Positions 39,506-46,373 of a stretch of DNA of 64,000 bases are shown piece after piece. Source of the DNA: Opitutia bacterium (GTDB lineage Bacteria > Verrucomicrobiota > Verrucomicrobiia > Opitutales > Opitutaceae); assembly GCA_947461205.1 (NCBI GenBank), contig CANHJG010000008.1, positions 1-64,000 on the forward strand, read 5' to 3'. The notes under the pieces are model-generated. The model saw only the letters and a list, made by a program, of their open reading frames with translations. It did not search any database and was not told the origin of the DNA. The position numbers were made by a program, and so were the translations under genes. Position 1 is the first letter of the stretch. Every line of letters starts with the position of its first letter.

Positions 39506-40762
39506 CTACGGCCCAAGCAGCGCCGCGAACCCGGCGAGCTCGCGGGCAAATCCGGCCGGGGCGAAATCCGGTTGCGATTGCACGAGGCGGAACAGGCGGT
39601 CGAGCTGGGCCGAGGCCGCGGGCGGGACTTCGCCTGCGGGCGAGGCCGCGATCAGGCGGTCGAGCGCGAGCACGAGCCGCTCCGCCCGGCAAGCGTGGGC
39701 CAGCGCGGAGATCTGCGTATCCGAAAACTCGGCATGGGTGTTTGCGAGCCGCACGAGCGCAGGGCGGGTGTCGGCGGCGGACCAGGTGCGCGCGGCTTCT
39801 TGCGCGACCGCGTCGGCGATCTGCCGGGCCGCGGTGAAACTGGCCGGCCGGGCGTCGGAGGAAAAATTGACCAACGCGGCATCGGCGCCAGCCGGGCGGG
39901 CGCGCTGCAGGAGCCAGAGCGCGGCTTGCCAGCGCGGTGTCTCGCGGGCGAGGTCCGCCGCGCCGCTGGCCAGGGCCCAGCTCATTTCGCGCAGGGCAAC
40001 CGCCTGACCGACGAACCACGCTTGGGCGCCGCTCCGGCCGGCGGGTTCCGCCCAATGTTTTGGTTGGCTCTGCGTCTGCCCGTCGAGCTCGAAACGCAGG
40101 GGAGGGTGGCGGCCGGTGCCGGTGAGTTCCGGCTCGATCGTTTGGTGGCAGGCGACGCAGGCGTTGGCTCGGTGGTAGAGATCGCGGAGTTCGCGCATCC
40201 CGGCCGCGACGCGGTCGGCGTGGGTGAAATCGGGGCGCGTGTGCGAGCGGAGCCATGTATCGGCCGGGCCGTGACAGCTGGCGCAGGACACCCCCTCGGT
40301 GACGTGGGCGTCTGCCGTGCGGAGCGCGGGCGGCACCGTCTGCACGGGCGCATGACACGTGGTGCATCGCGCGCTGGTGGTGGCGTCCGGGATTTCCAGG
40401 GCCTCCGCCATCCGCGCGGCGCGCGCCGTGGTCAGCGTGGCATAGGCCCGCGAGTGGACGTCGTGTTGCGACCAGAGCACGACCTGGCGGCTCTTCTCGT
40501 CTGCGCCGCCATGACAGCTGCTGTTGGCGCAGGAGCGCGAGCCCATGATCGGGCGGGCACCCAGCAGCGGGTCGGCGCCCGCGTCCTGCGCGAAAACCGG
40601 GGGCGTGGCAAAGGGGAGGATCAGGCAACCGAGGAAAACACCCGCGACAGAGCGCGCAGATTTAGGTCGTGCAGGGGTGGCGGTTTGAGTTTGCACAGGC
40701 GCATTTGTCCTTGCCTGATCGGGCTCGTCAAATCTTCCCTCGGCGTGCTGACCGAAAATCAC
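39506..40762 (-). CDS. Periplasmic tetraheme cytochrome c (cytochrome c554-like)
   Basis: 418 aa from a GTG at 40762, which has AGGAG 8 bp upstream; a GTG at 40696 would place the signal peptide (AGVFLGCLILPFATPPVFAQ) closer to the start and leave more promoter room. There are four c-type heme sites: CANSSCH (C-x4-CH), CTTCH, CASCH and CVACH. The opening GSRSCANSSCHGG and the spacing recall the cytochrome c554/c-prime family. The C-terminal half is helical and heme-free. It diverges from the six-gene redox operon, so the two probably share a regulatory region. A soluble periplasmic electron carrier for that operon is the simplest role. Confidence 0.9.
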   Translation of the reverse strand: MIFGQHAEGRFDEPDQARTNAPVQTQTATPARPKSARSVAGVFLGCLILPFATPPVFAQDAGADPLLGARPIMGSRSCANSSCHGGADEKSRQVVLWSQHDVHSRAYATLTTARAARMAEALEIPDATTSARCTTCHAPVQTVPPALRTADAHVTEGVSCASCHGPADTWLRSHTRPDFTHADRVAAGMRELRDLYHRANACVACHQTIEPELTGTGRHPPLRFELDGQTQSQPKHWAEPAGRSGAQAWFVGQAVALREMSWALASGAADLARETPRWQAALWLLQRARPAGADAALVNFSSDARPASFTAARQIADAVAQEAARTWSAADTRPALVRLANTHAEFSDTQISALAHACRAERLVLALDRLIAASPAGEVPPAASAQLDRLFRLVQSQPDFAPAGFARELAGFAALLGP

Positions 40763-40799
40763 GCCGGCGTCTCCTGGCTCAGGAACATCCTCCTATCCC

Positions 40800-42089
40800 A
40801 TGACTGCTGAATTTTTCACAAAGCTGGTTGAAAACCCGGTGGTGACCGCCGGGTGGGTGGTGGTTAGTGGCCTCGTGCTGCAGGTCGGTTTGCTGGTGGG
40901 CGGCGGTGCCCGCCGGCTCCTGTTCGACCGCAAGCGCAGCCGGCTCGAGCAGGAGCGGCTCGAGTGGGAAATCAAGGCGGCGCGGATGAAGATCCAAACT
41001 GTGGAGACGGAGAAGACGGCGTGGAACGGCATCCGGAAGTTCACCGTGGCGCAAAAAGTGAAGGAGGCGGAAGACACCTTTTCGTTTTATCTCGAGCCGC
41101 ACGACCGCAAGCCGCTCCCGCAATTCAAACCCGGGCAATATCTCACGTTCGCGCTGTCGGTGCCGGGTCAGGCCAAGCAGGTCGTGCGCTGCTACTCGCT
41201 GTCGGATATCGGGCGGACGAAGCACTACCGGGTCACGATCAAGCGCTGTCTGCCTCCCCCGAAGACGGAGCATCCGCCGGGAATCGGCTCGTCGTTCTTC
41301 TGCGATGTGGTCAAGGTGGGCGACATCGTCGATACGAAGGCGCCGAACGGACACTTCTTTCTCGATATGGAAAAGCAGCGGCCCGTGGTGCTGATTTCCG
41401 GCGGCATCGGGGTCACGCCGATGGTCACGATGGCCAACGCGCTGACGGAAGCGGGCGACCCGCGCGAAATCTGGTTCTTTTTCGGCGCGCGCAGCAGCAC
41501 CGACCACATGTTCAAATCCTACATGGCCGAGATCACGGCCAAGAACAAAAATCTCCACCTGCACGTGTGCTATTCGAAGCCGCTGCCGACCGATGTGCCC
41601 GGCCGCGACTACCAGCACGAGGGCCGGGTGACCGTCGAACTGTTCAAGCAGCTGCTCCCGTCGAACAACTACGACTATTTTCTCTGCGGCCCCGGGCCCT
41701 TCATGGAATCCATCACGTCCGATCTGACGGCGTGGGGCGTGCCGGATGCCTGGGTGCATTTTGAGGCGTTCGGGCCGGCCTCGGTGAAAAAGAAGACCCC
41801 GGCCAAGGCCGAAGCCGTGCCGGGCGCTGCCGCGGCCGTCTTCGAAATCACCTTCGCCAAGAGCGGAAAGAAAGCGAAGTGGGATGGCTCGCACGACTCC
41901 GTGCTCGCCCTGGCGGAGGAGAACGGGGTGAAGATCGACGCCGGATGCCGCGCCGGTGGCTGCGGCTCTTGCCTGATTGCGGTCAAGTCGGGTGAAGTTG
42001 AATACGCGGGCGCCCGGCCCGACGTCGAGGCCGGTTCCTGTCTGAGCTGCATCTGCAAGCCGAAGGGCGCCCTCGTGATCGACGCCTGA
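40800..42089 (+). CDS. Membrane-anchored flavin reductase with C-terminal 2Fe-2S ferredoxin domain
   Basis: 429 aa. N-terminal TM about 14-36, then a charged coiled-coil-like stretch (RKRSRLEQERLEWEIKAARMK). The ferredoxin-NADP reductase module has RCYSLSDIG (FAD), ISGGIGVTPMVTM (NAD(P)H) and FLCGPGPFM. The C-terminal plant-type ferredoxin has C383-x4-C388-x2-C391 and a fourth ligand at about C417 (CLSCICKP). The layout is like NADH:acceptor reductases that feed hydroxylases or membrane chains. It is the first gene of a six-gene operon, and its TGA overlaps the next ATG by 1 bp. A weak promoter-like pair (TTGTCC, 17 bp, TCAAAT) lies at 40705-40733. It would pass electrons between NAD(P)H and the Fe-S protein encoded next. 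Confidence 0.92.
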   Translation: MTAEFFTKLVENPVVTAGWVVVSGLVLQVGLLVGGGARRLLFDRKRSRLEQERLEWEIKAARMKIQTVETEKTAWNGIRKFTVAQKVKEAEDTFSFYLEPHDRKPLPQFKPGQYLTFALSVPGQAKQVVRCYSLSDIGRTKHYRVTIKRCLPPPKTEHPPGIGSSFFCDVVKVGDIVDTKAPNGHFFLDMEKQRPVVLISGGIGVTPMVTMANALTEAGDPREIWFFFGARSSTDHMFKSYMAEITAKNKNLHLHVCYSKPLPTDVPGRDYQHEGRVTVELFKQLLPSNNYDYFLCGPGPFMESITSDLTAWGVPDAWVHFEAFGPASVKKKTPAKAEAVPGAAAAVFEITFAKSGKKAKWDGSHDSVLALAEENGVKIDAGCRAGGCGSCLIAVKSGEVEYAGARPDVEAGSCLSCICKPKGALVIDA

Positions 42090-43840
42090 TGAGCACCCCC
42101 GCCTCCTCTCTGGGCCGTCCCCGCCGGTGGGACGCCGCGTTCAGCGACGACATGACCGATGCGGACGTGGTGCGTCTGCTCGCGTTGGCGCCGTTCCGGG
42201 ACATGAATCCGGAAAGTTTTCCGGGCTCGGCCCCGCTGCGGGAAGTGCTGCGGAACGACACCCGCCTGCGCCGGTTCAAGAAAGGCGAGATCATCGTGCG
42301 CGAAGGGGATTACGGCAATTCGGCGTTCATGGTGGTGGCCGGCGCCGGCCAGGTCGTGATTGCGCCGGGGCTCCCGCCCTCCGCCGTCGGCCGGCGGGAA
42401 TCGAAGCGCCGCGGACTCTTCCGTTCGATCGCGCAACTCTGGACCAACCCCGACGAACCGGAAGTGTTGCCCAAAAGCGCCCGCCAAGGCCTCGCGACGA
42501 CGAAGGGCAGGGGCGGGAAGGACGAGATTCACATCATCCTTCAGGACATTCCGGCCGTGCTGAACAAGCACCGGACGGCCTCGCTCGAGGCCGGGGCGTT
42601 TTTCGGGGAAATCGCGGCGCTCTCCCGTATCCCGCGCACGGCGACGATCTATGCCCGCGACGAGGGCACGGAGCTGCTCGAAGTCCGGTGGCAGGGGTTG
42701 CGCGATCTGATGAAATACGACCCGAAGCTGCGGGCCTACATCGACCGCATTTACCGCGAGCGCGCCCTGTCCACGGCGCTCTCGGAAATCCCGTTCATGC
42801 AGCACCTCCCCGAGGAGGCGCAGCAGAAGGTCGCCGCGGCCACCCAATTCGAAACCTACGGCGACTACGAGTGGTCGGGGAAATTCAAGGACATGGCCAA
42901 GTCCGGCGCGCCGGCCGCCAAGGAGCAGGTCGTCGCCGCCGAGGAGGACTATCCGAACAGCGTCGTGATCGTGCGCACCGGGTTCGCGCGCGTCACGCAG
43001 CGTTACGGCGACGGGCACCGGACGCTGAATTACCTCGGGGCCGGGCAGGTTTACGGCTTCGAGGAAATCGCGCACAACTGGCGCAACCCGGACGATCCGG
43101 TCACGCTGCAGTACACCCTGCGCGTGATGGGCTACACCCACATTCTGGTGATCCCGGCGGCCGTGATCGAGGAGTTCGTCTTGCCGTCGATGCCGGAGCG
43201 GGACCTCCCGCCCCGGAGGGCGAAGGCCGAGGGCACCCGGTCGCCGTTCGCCCCGCCCGCAGCGGTGCCGATCGCGAATCGACCCGACGCCGCCGACGGT
43301 TCGCCGATCGGGCCGGCGTTGATGGAATTTCTCACGCAGAACCGCCTGTTTAACGGCACGGAGGCGATGCTGATCAATCTCGACCGCTGCACCCGCTGCG
43401 ACGATTGCGTGCGCGCGTGCGCCGCCACCCACGACAATAATCCGCGTTTTCTCCGCCACGGTCCGATCCATGAGAACCTCATGGTCGCGCAGGCGTGCAT
43501 GCACTGCACCGATCCGGTCTGCATGATCGGCTGTCCGACCGGCGCGATTCACCGCGACTCGTTCGGCGGACAGGTCGTCGTCAATCCGTCGACCTGCATC
43601 GGCTGCACCGCTTGCGCGAACAACTGCCCCTACGGCAATATCCGCATGGTGGAGGCGCGCGACGACGACGGCGAGATTCTCGTGGCCGGCGACGCCAAGC
43701 CGATCCTGAAGGCCACCAAGTGCGATCTTTGTGTCGACCAAAAGGGCGGTCCGGCCTGCGTGCGCGCCTGCCCGCACGATGCGCTCCAGCGCCTCAATTT
43801 GAATACGCTCGACGAACTGGCCGACTGGCTCCGCCGATGA
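42089..43840 (+). CDS. Cyclic-nucleotide-binding-domain/4x[4Fe-4S] ferredoxin fusion protein
   Basis: 583 aa. Two cNMP-binding-like domains are at about 45-215 (RFKKGEIIVREGDYGNSAFMVV; FFGEIAALSRIPRTATIYA) and 225-370 (VVIVRTGFARVTQ, LGAGQVYGFEEIA); the first has a long insertion. The C-terminal 150 residues carry four Cys groups like DMSO-reductase-type electron-transfer subunits: CTRCDDCVRAC, CMHCTDPVCMIGCP, CIGCTACANNCP and CDLC...CVRACP, sixteen-ligand capacity for four [4Fe-4S] clusters. No TM. It is coupled to both neighbours (TGATG upstream, ATGA downstream). It would connect the flavin/2Fe-2S reductase with the cytochrome b-like protein, and the cNMP domains suggest ligand-gated electron transfer. 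That gating idea is inference. Confidence 0.92.
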   Translation: MSTPASSLGRPRRWDAAFSDDMTDADVVRLLALAPFRDMNPESFPGSAPLREVLRNDTRLRRFKKGEIIVREGDYGNSAFMVVAGAGQVVIAPGLPPSAVGRRESKRRGLFRSIAQLWTNPDEPEVLPKSARQGLATTKGRGGKDEIHIILQDIPAVLNKHRTASLEAGAFFGEIAALSRIPRTATIYARDEGTELLEVRWQGLRDLMKYDPKLRAYIDRIYRERALSTALSEIPFMQHLPEEAQQKVAAATQFETYGDYEWSGKFKDMAKSGAPAAKEQVVAAEEDYPNSVVIVRTGFARVTQRYGDGHRTLNYLGAGQVYGFEEIAHNWRNPDDPVTLQYTLRVMGYTHILVIPAAVIEEFVLPSMPERDLPPRRAKAEGTRSPFAPPAAVPIANRPDAADGSPIGPALMEFLTQNRLFNGTEAMLINLDRCTRCDDCVRACAATHDNNPRFLRHGPIHENLMVAQACMHCTDPVCMIGCPTGAIHRDSFGGQVVVNPSTCIGCTACANNCPYGNIRMVEARDDDGEILVAGDAKPILKATKCDLCVDQKGGPACVRACPHDALQRLNLNTLDELADWLRR

Positions 43841-44670
43841 GGATGATCCACCGCTTCGCCTTTCGCCGCGCGTGCCTGTGGGCCGCGCTCGGGCTGGCTT
43901 CGGTCGGGACGCTGGTGGCGTTCGGGCGGCTGAATGCCACGCGGCCCCACCTCGTCTATCTTACGGGTTGGTTTCTGCTCGGGCTGATGCTATATCTGAC
44001 GGCCTTCAACGCGCGGAAGAAACTGCCGTTTCTCCCGCTGATTCCGGCGCGGATCTGGCTCCAGCTGCACCTTTATGTCGGGCTGTTCACCGGCCTGGTT
44101 TTTCTGCTCCATCTGCGCTGGCAGTGGCCGCAGGGTTGGTTCGAGGCGACGCTGGCGCTGATGTTTGTCAGCGTGACGCTGAGCGGGGTCTTCGGTTGGT
44201 GGCTCTCCCGCACGCTGCCGAGACGCCTGACGACGGCCGGGGGCGAGGTGCCGTACGAACGCATTCCGGTGATCCGCCGCTCGCTGCAATTGCAGGCGGA
44301 GAAACTGGTGCTGGGCGGAATCCTGCCGGCCAACGCCTCGACCCTCGCCGATTTCTACGTCGCGCGTCTCGCGGATTTTTTCAGCCGTCCGGCCAATTTT
44401 CAGGCGCACCTGGTCGGCTCGCAGCGCCCGCTCAACCAACTGCTCGGGCAGATCGCCGAGATCGACCGTTTTATTAACGCGTCCGAGAAGAAGACCGTCG
44501 CCGAGCTGAATGAGCTCGTGCGGCAAAAAGACATGCTCGATTTCCATCGCGCGGTGCAGCTCACCATGAAGGGCTGGCTGTTTGTCCATATCCCGCTCAC
44601 CTACGGCCTGTTGGTGTTCAGTGTCGCGCATGTCGTGATCATCTACTCGTTTTCCGGAGGTGCCCGATGA
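43837..44670 (+). CDS. Diheme cytochrome b-like membrane protein
   Basis: 277 aa, ATG at 43837 overlapping the previous stop (ATGA). Five TM helices: about 12-30, 38-57, 73-93, 101-123 and 247-271. TM3 has H78 and H92, TM5 has H251 and H265; both pairs are 14 residues apart, the spacing used for two stacked hemes by cytochrome b. A basic cytoplasmic or periplasmic loop of about 120 residues separates TM4 and TM5. No named family is recognised. It likely links the Fe-S protein on one side of the membrane with the decaheme cytochrome on the other, possibly through quinone. Confidence 0.85.
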   Translation: MRMIHRFAFRRACLWAALGLASVGTLVAFGRLNATRPHLVYLTGWFLLGLMLYLTAFNARKKLPFLPLIPARIWLQLHLYVGLFTGLVFLLHLRWQWPQGWFEATLALMFVSVTLSGVFGWWLSRTLPRRLTTAGGEVPYERIPVIRRSLQLQAEKLVLGGILPANASTLADFYVARLADFFSRPANFQAHLVGSQRPLNQLLGQIAEIDRFINASEKKTVAELNELVRQKDMLDFHRAVQLTMKGWLFVHIPLTYGLLVFSVAHVVIIYSFSGGAR

Positions 44671-46373
44671 GTATCGGTCGCGTTCCTCCGCCCGATTTTG
44701 ACGAGAACCGCTACGAGCGGCCGAACCAGAATTGGATTTGCGGTCATGCGTGCACGGGTTGTCCCTGCCGGATCGGGCCGAGCCCGGCGGGGGAGTGCCG
44801 CGCCACCACCGAGTGCACGCCGGTGCTCACGACGAAAGAGGGCGAGACCAAGGGCACGTGGAAATGCACGCGGCCGAAAGAATGGGGCGGCGCCTGTCCC
44901 ACCGGACCCAACCCGGACGGCACCTGCTGCAAGACCATTCCCAAATGTCAGCCGGTCCGCAGCCTGCGGGCGCGGCGCGGGTTGGTCACGCGGGTCGTGA
45001 TCGCGCTTGCCGTGGCCGTGCTCCTGATCGCGCTCGGCGGCAATCTCCGCGAGGGGTTCATCAACCCTGCGCCGTTGTCGCGCGCGCATTCGGGGCCGGA
45101 ATTTGTGCACCTCGCCGCCAAGCAAGGGGGCGGCCAGGGCTGCGTGATGTGCCATGAGGAAGCCAAGGCGGGCTGGGGCGGGCTCGCGCGCAGCGCGGTC
45201 GAGGCCGCCACGGTATCGCTGTCGTTTTCCCGCCTCGCCGGCACGCAATCGAAGGATTTTTCGCGGATGGATGCGTCGTGCCTCTCGTGCCACGAGCCGC
45301 AGGGCTTCCATCATCCGGCGGTCGTGCACGCCACCGCCTGCTCGACCTGCCACGTCGAACATCAGGGCGCCGGGCCGATGCTGCGCGTCGTGGACCGGGA
45401 GTGCGCCGCCTGCCATGGCGATCGCGGGGCGATGGCGGCGGCGGCCAAGAAAGCGCGGACGCTGCCGGCGGCGTTGCTCGCGGACCGGCCGGCGCCCGGC
45501 GTGATCGCGTTTGTGGCCAAGCGCACGCCCGAGGACCCGGTGCACGTGGTCACCGGGTTTTCCAAAGACCACCCGGAGTTCCGCGCGGTGCGGCCCGGCC
45601 AGACCGACGCCAATCCGCTCAAGTTTAACCATAAGCTCCATCTGAGCTCCGAACTCATCCCGCCGGTCGGGGGGCGGGCGCTCAATTGTGCCGACTGCCA
45701 CCGGCCGGATGCGGCGGGGGCGTTCATGCAGCGGATCACGTTTGAGGCGAACTGCCGGAGCTGCCACTCGCTCAATTTCGACGAACGCAATCCCGGGATG
45801 ACGCTGCCCCACGGTGACGCCGCGTTTGCGCGGGCCTACCTGCGCAACTTGCCGCTGGAATACGCCGACCACGCCAAGCGGACGCTCGGCATCGCCAACC
45901 GGCGCGACGTCGCGGCGTTCGTCGAGCAGCAGATCAACTCGCTGCGCGAGCGGAACCGCACGGGCGAAGATTTGGAGCGCGCGGCCTTTTTCAACGACGG
46001 CAAGACGGGCCCGGCCGCGGGCATCGCCGGACGCACGGGCGAGGCGCGGGCCCGTTTCGCGGGCTGCGCGTATTGCCACACCGTGACGCCACGCGGCGAT
46101 GCCGTGCCGGAGATTGCCGTGCCGCAGACTCCGGACCGCTGGTTCCTCCACGCGACCTTCCACCACGGAAAACACGCGGCGATGGCCTGCGCCGAATGTC
46201 ACGACGCGGCGGGCAGCCAGCAGACCGCCGACATCATTCTGCCCAAGCAGCAGAGTTGCGTGCAATGCCACGGGCCCAAGGCGGGGGTCGCGGAGAGTTG
46301 CAGCACCTGTCACCATTATCATAACCCGCCGCCGACCACCGGGCGGGCGGCGCGTTTGACCCCGGGCCCATGA
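44667..46373 (+). CDS. Inner-membrane-anchored decaheme cytochrome c with Cys-rich N-terminal domain
   Basis: 568 aa, ATG overlapping the preceding stop (ATGA). The first 105 residues hold 11 cysteines (C25, 29, 32, 34, 44, 50, 67, 77, 87, 88, 94) in a CGHACTGCPCRIGP...PDGTCC pattern. RSLRARRG then precedes TM about 107-125, which by the positive-inside rule puts the Cys-rich part in the cytoplasm. The rest carries ten CxxCH sites: CVMCH (159), CLSCH, CSTCH, CAACH, CADCH, CRSCH, CAYCH, CAECH, CVQCH and CSTCH. It is a periplasmic ten-heme wire on a membrane stalk. The cytoplasmic cysteines may bind an Fe-S cluster or zinc. Heme attachment genes are not in the window. Confidence 0.93.
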   Translation: MSIGRVPPPDFDENRYERPNQNWICGHACTGCPCRIGPSPAGECRATTECTPVLTTKEGETKGTWKCTRPKEWGGACPTGPNPDGTCCKTIPKCQPVRSLRARRGLVTRVVIALAVAVLLIALGGNLREGFINPAPLSRAHSGPEFVHLAAKQGGGQGCVMCHEEAKAGWGGLARSAVEAATVSLSFSRLAGTQSKDFSRMDASCLSCHEPQGFHHPAVVHATACSTCHVEHQGAGPMLRVVDRECAACHGDRGAMAAAAKKARTLPAALLADRPAPGVIAFVAKRTPEDPVHVVTGFSKDHPEFRAVRPGQTDANPLKFNHKLHLSSELIPPVGGRALNCADCHRPDAAGAFMQRITFEANCRSCHSLNFDERNPGMTLPHGDAAFARAYLRNLPLEYADHAKRTLGIANRRDVAAFVEQQINSLRERNRTGEDLERAAFFNDGKTGPAAGIAGRTGEARARFAGCAYCHTVTPRGDAVPEIAVPQTPDRWFLHATFHHGKHAAMACAECHDAAGSQQTADIILPKQQSCVQCHGPKAGVAESCSTCHHYHNPPPTTGRAARLTPGP

